Assembly (NCBI RefSeq): GCF_011007365.1 | Contig: NZ_WFKM01000014.1 | Coordinates: 1 to 64,000, forward strand | DNA length: 64,000 bases | Reading direction: 5' to 3' | Source of the DNA: Sphingobacterium sp. xlx-96 | GTDB lineage: Bacteria; Bacteroidota; Bacteroidia; Sphingobacteriales; Sphingobacteriaceae | Shown: in pieces, positions 40,266-49,817 of the stretch | Layout of the letters: each line of letters opens with the position of its first letter | Numbering within the stretch: position 1 is the first letter of the stretch | Position numbers and translations under genes: made by a program | Notes under the pieces: model-generated | Databases searched by the model: none | Seen by the model: only the letters and a program-made list of their open reading frames with translations | What the model was told of the DNA's origin: nothing

Positions 40266-41756
40266 ATGGAAAATGAATCACAAAAACCTCCACAATTGCC
40301 GAGTTCAAGTATGACAATCTTCGAACGTATTAGCAATTCAATTATCTTGAAACTCTTCGTCATCTTTATTTTGGTTTTAATTATGATGATACCGATGTCA
40401 TTGATAGACGATCTGGTCAGTGAACGAAAGAATAGGGAACAGCAGGTATCGTCGGAAATCGCTGCCAAATGGGGTAGAGATCAGGTCGTATCCAGTCCAG
40501 TACTGGCAGTGCCTTATGAATATCTAAGTGAAGTCATTGAAAAAGATAGTAAGGGCAAAGATTACACAGTCCAGCAAATTAATAGGGATTGGGTCTTTCT
40601 GCTACCTGGTAATACGCAAATAACGACAGAAATTAAACCGGAAAGTTTAAAGCGAGGTATTTATCAATCAGTAGTCTACAATTCGGAACTTACTCTAAAG
40701 GGAACTTTTGACGGGTTTGATTCAAAACAGCTGCCAGTGGAGTTGGATAAGATAAAGTGGAAAGAGGCGCAGTTAGTATTTGGTATACAGGATGTAAAAG
40801 GATTGTCTTCTAACCCTGCAGTGATGTGGGGCAACGATAAGCTGACATTAGCTATGAATGTAAAGGACTTTGATTTGTTCAATAATAATATGACAACCAG
40901 TGTTCCTTTAGCTAACATAGATGATACAAAATCAGACTTTCAGATTAAAGTAAAGTTAAGAGGTTCAAAATCTGTTAATTTTTTACCATTAGCTAATCAT
41001 AATCTGATACAAGCGAAAGGAAGTTGGGGAAATCCTAGCTTTAATGGTGCTTATCTTCCTGAAGCACGCGAGGTATCGGATAAAGATTTTAATGCTTCAT
41101 GGAATATTCCGAGTTTTGGAAGAAAGGTTCCTCAGCAATGGTCTGGAGCGAATACTCGGCTATATAGATTTTCTGGGATGTCCCTAGCGGACGCTGACTT
41201 TGATACTTATGTAGGGACAGCTGATGCTGCGGCTTCCGCAGTAGCTGCTGCAAGTACGAGTATAGAAGCTGCTACAGATATGGATATGGTGCAGATTAAT
41301 TTTCTGCCTGAGGTTAATAATTATCAAAAGACAACTCGCGTTGCGAAATACGGAATTTTAGTAATCGTACTCACCTTTGCCTCCCTTTTCTTTACGGAGA
41401 TAATAAAAAAGCAACGTATCCACCTGATTCAGTATATCCTTATTGGAGCGGCCATGGTTCTATTCTACTCGTTGTTATTAGCCATATCCGAGCATATGGG
41501 ATTCAATGTCGCCTATCTTTTAGCAGCAATTGCTACCGTCGGATTGATTGCTTCATTCATTAAGATGATAACGAAAGACAATCGGACAGCTTTATTATTC
41601 ATGGGAATTCTTGGTTTGTTCTATGGGTTTATATTCGTTTTGATGCAACTCCGGGATTATTCGTTGATCGTAGGGACAATAGGCATATTTATCATCCTTG
41701 CGATTCTGATGCGTATCTCGACCAAGATAAACTGGTATCAGTTTGATAAGCAATGA
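40266..41756 (+). CDS. creD: Inner-membrane protein CreD
   Basis: A protein of 496 residues. A first membrane helix near 30-50 ends in 'LVLIMMIPMSLIDDLVSERKNRE', a CreD hallmark, followed by a large periplasmic domain (about 50-350) with 'GSKSVNFLPLANHNLIQAKGSWGNPSFNGAYLP'-type strands and five or six C-terminal helices. In Enterobacteria CreD belongs to the CreBC regulon and envelope stress; its molecular role is unclear. Here it follows a membrane-protein/regulator pair instead of CreBC. Confidence 0.92.
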   Translation: MENESQKPPQLPSSSMTIFERISNSIILKLFVIFILVLIMMIPMSLIDDLVSERKNREQQVSSEIAAKWGRDQVVSSPVLAVPYEYLSEVIEKDSKGKDYTVQQINRDWVFLLPGNTQITTEIKPESLKRGIYQSVVYNSELTLKGTFDGFDSKQLPVELDKIKWKEAQLVFGIQDVKGLSSNPAVMWGNDKLTLAMNVKDFDLFNNNMTTSVPLANIDDTKSDFQIKVKLRGSKSVNFLPLANHNLIQAKGSWGNPSFNGAYLPEAREVSDKDFNASWNIPSFGRKVPQQWSGANTRLYRFSGMSLADADFDTYVGTADAAASAVAAASTSIEAATDMDMVQINFLPEVNNYQKTTRVAKYGILVIVLTFASLFFTEIIKKQRIHLIQYILIGAAMVLFYSLLLAISEHMGFNVAYLLAAIATVGLIASFIKMITKDNRTALLFMGILGLFYGFIFVLMQLRDYSLIVGTIGIFIILAILMRISTKINWYQFDKQ

Positions 41757-41771
41757 GATTAGGAACACAAG

Positions 41772-41804
41772 GCATCAAGATGTATTTAACATACATCTTG
41801 ATGC
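41772..41804. terminator. Bidirectional hairpin between creD and the DUF6266 gene
   Basis: GCATCAAGATGTAT (41772-41785) and ATACATCTTGATGC (41791-41804): a perfect 14-bp stem with a 5-nt loop, but without a long T-run. Confidence 0.75.
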
Positions 41805-41832
41805 TAATTAGACGCTTTTAATCGGAACTGAT

Positions 41833-42465
41833 TTATATGCAGCCTGCGTACACCGAGTCGGACATTTCTCCGGTGAACATGTCTAATACGCCAAAGTAAA
41901 TATGCAGTTGTTCTATTTTACTAAAGTGTTCGGGTAACTGCCATTCCAGTTGTCCACTAATAGTGCTTGCTCCTCCGTCATAAATACTAACCTCTTTTTC
42001 GATATCATATGCCAATAACAGTATGTTGTAGTGCTTATCCTGATATCGCTGCGCCTCCCATGCTATTGTCAATTTATTCTTATTTCTATTTAATGAAGTG
42101 ACAATCGGAATCTGGAGATTTCCCCTGAAAACCAATACTTTTTCTGGGTTGACATACGGAATAGTATCCTCATTGTATTCTAGCGCTGTTTTAAAAATAT
42201 AAGATTGTGCCTTTTGAAAAGCTCCGATACGGCTCCCCGGAGGTGCCAAATTCTTATAACCGAACTTGATAGTCTCATTGATCGGAGCTAAAAACTTCGA
42301 TACGGCCTTCATCCGATTACGGTTTATTAGCGCCAAGGGACTTGGTTTACGCTTTACATAATTAGGAAGCCCACGAATAATTGCCTGCCCATTTAATTCG
42401 TAACCTACAACACTTCCTACTTTTCCGGAGAATGGACCATTGATTCCGTCTTTTAGTATTGCCAT
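41833..42465 (-). CDS. DUF6266 family protein
   Basis: A protein of 210 residues. It opens with the family signature 'MAILKDGINGPFSGKVGSVVGYELNGQAIIRG', then 'KPSPLALINRNRMKAVSKFL'. No signal peptide, no catalytic motif. The C-terminal half looks like a beta sandwich ('KLTIAWEAQRYQDKHYNILLLAYD'). The family is frequent in Sphingobacteriaceae and function is unknown. The upstream spacer carries the phased repeat array. Confidence 0.8.
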   Translation of the reverse strand: MAILKDGINGPFSGKVGSVVGYELNGQAIIRGLPNYVKRKPSPLALINRNRMKAVSKFLAPINETIKFGYKNLAPPGSRIGAFQKAQSYIFKTALEYNEDTIPYVNPEKVLVFRGNLQIPIVTSLNRNKNKLTIAWEAQRYQDKHYNILLLAYDIEKEVSIYDGGASTISGQLEWQLPEHFSKIEQLHIYFGVLDMFTGEMSDSVYAGCI

Positions 42466-42578
42466 CTTTTTTTGGTTTTAAGATTGTCTAATCCAGACCG
42501 CGCTCGAAACATATCCGGTGTTAGTTTATAATTAATTATTACTAAATATACATATAGTTATGGTTATATTGAAATATC

Positions 42579-42667
42579 ATAGAGTGAATCTAGTGTATTC
42601 ATAGTGATTTACCTCTATGAACCCTCTATAAAACCTCTATTTATACACTATAAAATCTCTATTATTA
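42579..42667. repeat. Helically phased array of CTCTAT motifs with orientation switch
   Basis: Units of 11 bp. On the plus strand ATAGAG (42579), CTAGTG (42590) and ATAGTG (42601), i.e. inverted copies, then after one extra base CTCTAT at 42613, 42624 and 42635, CACTAT at 42646 and CTCTAT at 42657. Eight motif positions, three in one orientation and five in the other, all 11 bp apart except the 12-bp switch. Confidence 0.7.
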
Positions 42668-42706
42668 TATAACTAGTGACAAACTTATTAATCTCTTATA
42701 GTTTAA

Positions 42707-42780
42707 TTTTAAAGCAATATAGTTTTAGCGAGCATTGCTCATGTTTGTTTCTGAATAAGTCACGAAATATTGCTTTAAAA
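42707..42780. repeat. 74-bp element with perfect 14-bp inverted ends
   Basis: TTTTAAAGCAATAT (42707-42720) and ATATTGCTTTAAAA (42767-42780) with a 46-nt interior that itself holds GAGC-ATT-GCTC (42730-42740). It could be a nested RNA hairpin or a small mobile-element remnant. Confidence 0.65.
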
Positions 42781-42945
42781 AAGAATTTTTTTAATTTTTT
42801 TTGTGTGATTTAAGGGTTTTGCCGAAAAATTTACGAAAAATCATCATCTTAGCTGAAGTAAATGATATTAAACTTAAATTTGATCATAACCCGCAAATCT
42901 CCACGAAGGCCGATTTGGCGTATGTAAACTCAGCTAAGTACAAAT

Positions 42946-45885
42946 ATGAAGAAAGCTAAAGTTTTTTATGTGTTTGCGTTTTTGCTTGCTTCTGTTGGAA
43001 GTGGAAAGGCGCAACAAACGAGTTACGAGTGGAAACAGGCATCAGAAGAGGGATATTCCTACAAGTATGTGTCAAATGATCCTACACACTCCAGGTTCTA
43101 CACACTCCAAAATGGATTGACTGTTATTTTGAGTCCTAGTAATAAGCAACCTCGGATTCAAACGTATATCGCTACTAAAGCAGGTAGTAAGACAGATCCC
43201 AAAGACCATACTGGATTGGCGCATTATCTCGAACATTTGTTGTTTAAAGGAACGGAGCAATACGGGTCATTAGATTGGGCCAAGGAAAAGCCTCTTTTGG
43301 ATAAAATTGATGGTTTATACGAATCCTACAACTCGACAAAAGACGAAGTGAAGCGTAAGGCTATTTATAAAGAAATAGATGCTGTATCTGGAGAGGCCGC
43401 GAAGTATGCTATCGCCAACGAATACGATAAGCTTATGAGCCATATGGGCGCTGAGGGTACAAACGCTTTTACATCCTTTGAGCAGACAGTTTATATAGAA
43501 GATATTCCCAATAATGTTGTTGATAAGTTTCTTGCAGTGCAGGCCGAACGATTTAAAAGTCCGGTTTTTCGCTTGTTTCATACCGAGTTAGAAGCTGTCT
43601 ATGAAGAAAAGAACATTGGTTTGGATACAGACAACCATAAAGCCATCGAGGCGATGTTTGAGGGATTATTTCCAACTAATAATTATGGGCAACAGACCGT
43701 TATAGGAACAGTTGAGCATCTTAAAAATCCATCATTAAAAGCGATTCGAGCTTATTTTGAGACCTATTACGTCCCGAATAATATGGGGGTTATTATGTCT
43801 GGAGATTTCGACCCTAACGTAATGATCAAAAAAATAGAAGCAGCATTCTCTTATATGAAAGCTAAAGAGGTGCCGCCTTATACTTTTGATCCAGAAAAGC
43901 CGATCAGTAGTCCTATATTAAAGGAAGTAAAAGGACCCAATGCCGAGTTTTTATTCCTGGGATTTAGATTTCCTGGCGCCGCTAGCAAAGATGCACAAAT
44001 GTTAAATCTTTTAGGAAGCATCCTTACCAACGGGTCTGCAGGATTAATTGATTTGGACTTAGTGAAATCTCAAAAGTTATTGGGCGCAGGCGCATTCCCT
44101 TATATCTTAAAAGACTATTCGATGTTGATTCTTCAAGGAAATCCATCGCAAGGACAGTCTTTGGATCAAGTCAAGGAATTGTTATTGGCTGAATTAGCAA
44201 AACTACGTAAAGGAGAATTCTCGGAAGATTTAATCACATCTATTGTGAATAATGAACGAAAAGCACAAATCGCCCGAAACGAAAGCTACCAAGACAGGGC
44301 CGAGGAACTGATGGGGGCGTTTACTTCTGAATTGGATTGGTCGAATGAGTTACGCAATACAGATTGGTTAGCGACGGTAACGAAAAAGGATATTGTTGAT
44401 TTTGCAAACAAGTATCTGAGTAATCAAAACTATGTTGCCATCTATAAACGTCAAGGGGTGGATGAGAATGTCGTGAAAGTGATCAAGCCAGAGATTACGC
44501 CAGTTACTGTCAATCGTGAGGCCCAATCTGAATTTTTGACTAAAATGAATGCGATGCCTGAGGAAGAGATCAAACCGGTGTGGTTGGACTATAACAAAGA
44601 CATTCAAAAGTCTTCGGTTTATGGGGTAGACGTGTTAGCTGTAGAGAATAAGGATAATGAATTGTTTAGCCTGGTATATCGTTTTCCTTTAGGTAAGTGG
44701 AACAATAGACTGTTAGGATTGGCAGCCGGTTATTTTGAGTTCTTAGGGACGAAAGATAAGAGTAGTGAACAGTTCAGTAAAGCTTTTTATAAGCTAGCGA
44801 CAGATTTTTCTGTTTCTGCCGGGAATGAAGAGACCACTGTATCTATCGCTGGTTTAGACCGTAATTTTGGCCCCTCGGTACAGCTGATTCAGGATCTCTT
44901 GAAAAATTGCGTAGCCGATCAAGAAGCTTTTGAAGCGTATATCGCGCGTTTGAAAAAAACGCGTATCAATGCGAAGGAAAATAAAGGAGCTATTATGGAC
45001 GGCTTAAAAGCTTATGCAAAATATGGTGCAAAAAATCCATTCAATTATACTTTTACCGATGCAGAGCTTGATCAACTGAAGGCGGATGACCTAGTTAAGG
45101 TATTGCATGATTTGGCACAGACCAAGCACAGTGTGCTTTATTTCGGACCTAAGAAAGTGGCGCAGATGATAGCGGTTTTACCAGCGTTAAAAAATGGTAA
45201 AGGTGCATTTACGGCTATTCCTGTGGGAGCATCTTTCAAAGAGTTGCCTACAAACGAAAATCAGGTTTTAATTTCTAACTATAATATGAAGCAGGCAGAA
45301 ATCTTCTGGTTTAGAAATTCGGATAGCTATAATACGGCTTTGACACCTACCGTATCTTTATTTAATACATACTTTGGTGGTGGAATGGGGAGTATTGTGT
45401 TTCAGACTATTCGGGAGTCTAAGGCGTTGGCATATTCGACTTATGCTTTTTATGGTCAACCTTATAAAAAGGAAAATCACTACACTATTGGTGCTTATAT
45501 CGGTACACAGTCCGACAAATTCATGGATGCAATATTAGGTATGAACGAGCTTATTAATGTATTGCCCGAGTCTTCGAAATCGTTCGAAACAGCCAAGCTG
45601 AGTCTGATGAAGTCCATAGCAAGCGAGCGTGTTACGAATACGGGGATTCTGAATAGTTATCTTGCCGCAGAGCGTCTGGGAAATCAAACCGATATTCGTA
45701 AGACCGTTTATGAAAAGATTCCAGTGTTGACGTTTGCTGATGTCAAAGCTTTTCATAGCAAGGAGTTTAGCAAAAAACCTTATATTTATTGTATAGTAGC
45801 TGATGAGTCAAGCCTCAAAAAGGAAGATCTGGATAGCCTAGGTAAGGTCAGGAAGCTATCCTTACAAGAAATATTTGGATATTAA
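42946..45885 (+). CDS. M16 family (insulinase/pitrilysin-like) zinc protease
   Basis: A protein of 979 residues with a signal peptide (to about residue 22). The inverted zinc motif H93-Y-L-E96-H97 is in 'GLAHYLEHLLFKGTE', with the distal Glu in 'LEAVYEEKNIGLD'. A second, inactive M16 half follows (about 520-979, with 'FGGGMGSIVFQTIRESKALAYSTYAFY'), so this is a one-chain clamshell as in PqqL. It degrades peptides in the periplasm. Single gene with a terminator. Confidence 0.93.
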   Translation: MKKAKVFYVFAFLLASVGSGKAQQTSYEWKQASEEGYSYKYVSNDPTHSRFYTLQNGLTVILSPSNKQPRIQTYIATKAGSKTDPKDHTGLAHYLEHLLFKGTEQYGSLDWAKEKPLLDKIDGLYESYNSTKDEVKRKAIYKEIDAVSGEAAKYAIANEYDKLMSHMGAEGTNAFTSFEQTVYIEDIPNNVVDKFLAVQAERFKSPVFRLFHTELEAVYEEKNIGLDTDNHKAIEAMFEGLFPTNNYGQQTVIGTVEHLKNPSLKAIRAYFETYYVPNNMGVIMSGDFDPNVMIKKIEAAFSYMKAKEVPPYTFDPEKPISSPILKEVKGPNAEFLFLGFRFPGAASKDAQMLNLLGSILTNGSAGLIDLDLVKSQKLLGAGAFPYILKDYSMLILQGNPSQGQSLDQVKELLLAELAKLRKGEFSEDLITSIVNNERKAQIARNESYQDRAEELMGAFTSELDWSNELRNTDWLATVTKKDIVDFANKYLSNQNYVAIYKRQGVDENVVKVIKPEITPVTVNREAQSEFLTKMNAMPEEEIKPVWLDYNKDIQKSSVYGVDVLAVENKDNELFSLVYRFPLGKWNNRLLGLAAGYFEFLGTKDKSSEQFSKAFYKLATDFSVSAGNEETTVSIAGLDRNFGPSVQLIQDLLKNCVADQEAFEAYIARLKKTRINAKENKGAIMDGLKAYAKYGAKNPFNYTFTDAELDQLKADDLVKVLHDLAQTKHSVLYFGPKKVAQMIAVLPALKNGKGAFTAIPVGASFKELPTNENQVLISNYNMKQAEIFWFRNSDSYNTALTPTVSLFNTYFGGGMGSIVFQTIRESKALAYSTYAFYGQPYKKENHYTIGAYIGTQSDKFMDAILGMNELINVLPESSKSFETAKLSLMKSIASERVTNTGILNSYLAAERLGNQTDIRKTVYEKIPVLTFADVKAFHSKEFSKKPYIYCIVADESSLKKEDLDSLGKVRKLSLQEIFGY

Positions 45886-45926
45886 CGTACACAACTACCT
45901 AATCATATACCTCAATTAATGGATGG

Positions 45927-45961
45927 ACGGGTCACTTCTCTCAAGAGTGGCCCGTTTTTTT
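45927..45961 (+). terminator. Terminator of the M16 protease gene
   Basis: ACGGGTCACT pairs with AGTGGCCCGT (one G-T pair) and runs into seven T. Confidence 0.85.
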
Positions 45962-46171
45962 GTAAGCGTTTGTTTCCAAGGCCATGAAAGTTATTTTGTT
46001 ATTGACACCAAAATTTTACAACAATTTATCCAAATGATATAAATCAAAGTCTATCTTCCTCATGTTAATTTTAAGGCATCTTTATATCCCATTTTAAAGT
46101 TGTGGTTTACGCCCGTTGGACTACTCTTGGGATAATTTCTTATCTTGCACCTTTGCTTATTAGAAAAGGTT

Positions 46172-48271
46172 ATGAACAAATTATCCATGTTGGCTGCAGG
46201 GTTGCTTATAAGTGTGACTGCTGTAGCACAAAAAAAGCCAGAAGTTGAATTTGATAAATCGCTAATCACCACCAAAGTACAGGAATCGTTTGGAAAGAAA
46301 AATATGACCGCAATGGATTTGTGGGAATTGGGACGTGTGTCTGCAGAAGGCTTGAGTCCCGATGGTAAGACATTGCTGTACGGAGTGTCCTATTATTCAT
46401 TGAAAGATAACAAATCTGAAAAGAATCTCTTTGCTCTTTCTTTGACCGACAAATCTGTTAAACAGTTTACTGTAGACACTGGTGCTGAATCTGTATTGAC
46501 GATTGCTGCCAATGGCGATGTGATCTATACCTTTAAAGGTCAGATCTGGAGAAAAAGTCTACAAGGGGGGAATGCAGTACAGTTGACGGATGTGGAAGGT
46601 GGATTGGAGAATGTCAAATTTTCACCGGATGGAAAATATATCCTGTTCAGTAAGTCTGTGTTGATCAAAAGTTATCATAGCACTGACAAGTATAAGGATC
46701 TATCAAAATCAAATATCTATGTTTATGACAATCTGGATTACAGACATTGGGATAGTTTTAATGATGGTCGTTTTAATCATCCGTTCATTGCTAGTTACTC
46801 TGATGGTAAGATCGGTGAACCTGTAGATCTGTTGAAGGATGAACCTTATTACAGTCCTACTGTACCTTTTGGTGGTGTGGAAGATTTTACCTGGAGCCCT
46901 GATGGAAAATCTGTTTTGTACGTATGCAAGAAGAAGTTCGGAAAGGAGTACGCTACCAGTACAAATACGGACATATACCGATACGATATCGCTACGGGTC
47001 AAACTAAAAATATGACCGAAGGTATGTTGGGGTATGATAATAATCCGGTGTTTAGCCCTGATGGTAAACGCCTTTCTTGGTTGAGTATGCGTACGGATGG
47101 ATATGAGGCTGATAAAAATGATATTGTCCTATTAGATCCATCATCATCGCAGAAAGTAAATCTTACAGCGCATTGGGATGGAACTGTGAACTCTTTTGTC
47201 TGGAGTAAAGATAACCGAAAAATTTTCTTTGTGGCCCCGACCCGGGGTACGGTTCAGCTTTTTTCAATTGATGTCCCTGCCAATCTTAATGTCAGATCAT
47301 TGCCTAAGATTCAACAGATCAGCGACGGCCAATTTGATGTCACTGGTATTGTTGGGGAGTTAAAAGATGGTTTGGTCGTGAGCTCGACGAAGATGACGCA
47401 GGCTACGGAGTTGTATCACTATGCCTTTAAATCTAAGAACCTGAGTGCCTTGACTACAGTCAATGATGCGCATTATGCAAGACTGAATGAAACGAAGGTA
47501 GAAGGAAGGTTTACTAAGGCTTCCGATGGACAGGATTTGTTTTCATGGGTAATTTATCCGCCAAACTTTGACCCTAGCAAGAAATATCCTACATTGTTGT
47601 TTTGTCAGGGAGGACCTCAATCTGCAACTACACAGGGCTATTCTTTTCGATGGAGTTTTCAGTTGATGGCCTCTCAGGGATATATTGTCATCCTTCCTAA
47701 CCGTAGAGGAATGCCAGGATGGGGTGTCAAATGGAATGAAGATATTTCGAAAGATTGGGGAGGACAAGCTATACGGGATTACCTTTCCGCAATTGATGAT
47801 TTTTCGAAAGAAAGCTATGTAGACAAATCCCGCATTGGTGCCATTGGCGCTAGCTATGGCGGATATTCTGTATTTATGTTGGCCGGTGTTCATGAAGGAC
47901 GTTTCAAATCTTTTATTTCGCACTGTGGTTTGTTTGATATGACCTCTTGGTATGGTACGACGGAAGAACTTTTCTTTGCGAACCACGATCTAGGTGGTGC
48001 CTATTGGGATAAGAAGAATGAAAAAACGTATACCGACTTTAATCCGATCAAACATGTCGATAAATGGAATACACCAATTTTGATATTTCAGGGAGGGAAG
48101 GATTATCGTGTACCTATCGGACAGGGACTAGAAGCATTTCAGGCTGCCCAGATGAAGGGGGTAAAAAGTAGATTGGTATATATGCCGGATGAAAATCATT
48201 GGGTACTTTCAGGACACAATGCGCAGGTATGGCAGCGTGAGTTTTTTGATTGGCTCAAAGAGACATTATAA
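46172..48271 (+). CDS. S9 family serine peptidase (DPP/acylaminoacyl peptidase-like)
   Basis: A protein of 699 residues from ATG 46172, which opens a signal peptide ('MNKLSMLAAGLLISVTAVAQ'); the frame starting at 46145 would bury it. A WD-like propeller (about 70-420) with repeated 'SPDGK' blades ('FSPDGKYILFS', 'WSPDGKSVLYV', 'FSPDGKRLSWL') precedes the hydrolase. Ser561 in 'GASYGGYS', Asp in 'QGGKDYRVP' and His in 'DENHWVLS' make the triad. Secreted exo- or oligopeptidase. Confidence 0.93.
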   Translation: MNKLSMLAAGLLISVTAVAQKKPEVEFDKSLITTKVQESFGKKNMTAMDLWELGRVSAEGLSPDGKTLLYGVSYYSLKDNKSEKNLFALSLTDKSVKQFTVDTGAESVLTIAANGDVIYTFKGQIWRKSLQGGNAVQLTDVEGGLENVKFSPDGKYILFSKSVLIKSYHSTDKYKDLSKSNIYVYDNLDYRHWDSFNDGRFNHPFIASYSDGKIGEPVDLLKDEPYYSPTVPFGGVEDFTWSPDGKSVLYVCKKKFGKEYATSTNTDIYRYDIATGQTKNMTEGMLGYDNNPVFSPDGKRLSWLSMRTDGYEADKNDIVLLDPSSSQKVNLTAHWDGTVNSFVWSKDNRKIFFVAPTRGTVQLFSIDVPANLNVRSLPKIQQISDGQFDVTGIVGELKDGLVVSSTKMTQATELYHYAFKSKNLSALTTVNDAHYARLNETKVEGRFTKASDGQDLFSWVIYPPNFDPSKKYPTLLFCQGGPQSATTQGYSFRWSFQLMASQGYIVILPNRRGMPGWGVKWNEDISKDWGGQAIRDYLSAIDDFSKESYVDKSRIGAIGASYGGYSVFMLAGVHEGRFKSFISHCGLFDMTSWYGTTEELFFANHDLGGAYWDKKNEKTYTDFNPIKHVDKWNTPILIFQGGKDYRVPIGQGLEAFQAAQMKGVKSRLVYMPDENHWVLSGHNAQVWQREFFDWLKETL

Positions 48272-48309
48272 AAAATAAAGGGATCCATTTTGGATCCCTT
48301 TATTTTTTT
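48271..48309. terminator. Bidirectional terminator
   Basis: AAATAAAGGGATCC and GGATCCCTTTATTT with an ATTTT loop and T-run, between the convergent S9 and DUF4870-like genes. Confidence 0.92.
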
Positions 48310-48649
48310 ATATTGTACTAAACCATTTTTGAAATAAGTGACCTACAAATGGAAGTTCTTTTTGACTGCCGTTGAAAGCAGATATTAATCCCATAATCCA
48401 TAAGATTAATAAAATCGTACCGATAATCATAGCGATGGTTTCTCCTGCTACTGGAACTACACGTAGAGTTCCAGAGACAAGGCCCACGATTAATAATCCT
48501 ATGTTTTGACGGATATGGAATTTTGCAAAGTTATTGTTTTTGTCTTTGTTCATTACAAAGGCTATAATTAATCCTATCACGGTGATATAGGAAATTATTG
48601 CTATGTTTTTTCCTTCCTGAACGCTGTTTTTTACCGATGTGTTGTCCAT
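48308..48649 (-). CDS. DUF4870-like small membrane protein
   Basis: A protein of 113 residues with three helices. 'NIAIISYITVIGLIIAFVMNKDKNNNFAKFHIRQNIGLL' matches the DUF4870 pattern (first helix, polar loop, FHxRQ motif, second helix). Inner-membrane, function unknown. Short gene with its own spacer; the hairpin at 48760-48797 isolates it from the MlaD gene upstream. Confidence 0.8.
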   Translation of the reverse strand: MDNTSVKNSVQEGKNIAIISYITVIGLIIAFVMNKDKNNNFAKFHIRQNIGLLIVGLVSGTLRVVPVAGETIAMIIGTILLILWIMGLISAFNGSQKELPFVGHLFQKWFSTI

Positions 48650-48759
48650 TGCTTTTGAGTTATCGTTTTTGTTTTAGCAAAGTTATCCATAAAAACAACG
48701 CATTTTATTCCCCGAAAACCGGGATATTTCCGCTATAACAAATTTAAATGGGTGAGGAG

Positions 48760-48797
48760 AGTTATAAAATTCGCGTTTATACGCGAATTTTATAACT
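48760..48797 (-). terminator. Long hairpin after the MlaD-like gene
   Basis: AGTTATAAAATTCGCGT (48760-48776) and ACGCGAATTTTATAACT (48781-48797): a perfect 17-bp stem with a TTAT loop, about 10 bp after the stop. No T-run follows, so it may stabilise the mRNA end rather than terminate. Confidence 0.7.
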
Positions 48798-48807
48798 TCT
48801 GAATAAA

Positions 48808-49755
48808 TTATTTGGTATCCTTCTTGCCAAAAATTGAAATCTTTAAATATTTGCCGGGATTGTTTTTTAAATCATGGACAAGTTCATTCAGGTTTGCCGA
48901 TGCACTATTGAGGTTATCATACAGCTGCTTGTCGTTGAGAAGCAAGCCGATGGATCCTTCCCCTTGATTTATTTTACCGGTTATGGCCTGAACGTCCTTC
49001 ATTGCCTGATGGGCATTGTCTATGGTCGCCTTGATCTCGGTCTTGGATAGATCGTCCGAGAGATTGTCAAGATTGGCCAAGATCGAATTTATCTTTTCGT
49101 TATTGTTTTTAAAGTTGCTGGTAATGGATTCTAAATTTTGCATGATTTTAGCTAAACGAATTCGTTCAGAACCCATGAGGCTTTCAACATCACGCGTTAT
49201 TTTCTCCATATTGGTCAACGATACCGAGATGCTACGTAGACTGTTTTTGAAATCGCGTTGGAACTCGTCATCTAAGGCTGTGTTTACGGCACTGAGGACA
49301 GAATCTAGCTTTACGACTAAGTTCTCGATTTTCTTTTGCAGAGGCTCTACTTTTTCCATTAGATTGGCCTGTACGTCCGATTGTAAAGGATCACCATGTC
49401 GAGCCATGGTGCTGCTATTACCCAAGTCAAAGACAATAACTTTGCTTCCTAATATACTTTCGCTAACGATTCGAGCAATGGTATTCGAAGGAATACTGTA
49501 CTCACTTTTTATCTTGAATTCTGTACGTATCTTACCATTGTCCATAAGATACATCCGAGATACACGCCCGATCTGATAACCATTTACCATAACGGGTTTT
49601 GATGTTGCGAGACCATCGACGTTATCATAGTCGGTATAAAACATATTATCTGAGCTGAAAACATCATTTCCTCTCAGAAAACTATATCCTATAAATAATA
49701 AGGCAATTGCTATTGCCGTTAATGCGCCTACTTTAGTCTCGTTTGATATCTTCAA
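48808..49755 (-). CDS. MlaD/MCE-domain phospholipid-transport protein
   Basis: A protein of 315 residues. One N-terminal membrane helix ('VGALTAIAIALLFIGYSFLRG'), then an MCE domain (about 35-115: 'YDNVDGLATSKPVMVNGYQIGRVSRMYL', 'ARIVSESILGSKVIVFDLG'), followed by a long coiled coil (130-290) as in tunnel-forming MCE proteins. It binds lipids between inner and outer membrane. The MlaE/MlaF partners are not adjacent. It follows the amidase gene by 62 bp. Confidence 0.92.
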   Translation of the reverse strand: MKISNETKVGALTAIAIALLFIGYSFLRGNDVFSSDNMFYTDYDNVDGLATSKPVMVNGYQIGRVSRMYLMDNGKIRTEFKIKSEYSIPSNTIARIVSESILGSKVIVFDLGNSSTMARHGDPLQSDVQANLMEKVEPLQKKIENLVVKLDSVLSAVNTALDDEFQRDFKNSLRSISVSLTNMEKITRDVESLMGSERIRLAKIMQNLESITSNFKNNNEKINSILANLDNLSDDLSKTEIKATIDNAHQAMKDVQAITGKINQGEGSIGLLLNDKQLYDNLNSASANLNELVHDLKNNPGKYLKISIFGKKDTK

Positions 49756-49817
49756 AATACGTTAATTTAAGGGTTTAGCTTAATACAACCTATAAACACT
49801 TTAAATATAAGAAATGT

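Larger units (their letters stand above)
42466..42945. other. 480-bp divergent region rich in repeats
   Basis: Between the DUF6266 gene (minus) and the M16 protease gene (plus). It contains an array of 6-bp motifs at 11-bp spacing (42579-42667) and a 74-bp element with 14-bp inverted ends (42707-42780). Outside these it is AT-rich with no gene. Confidence 0.6.
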
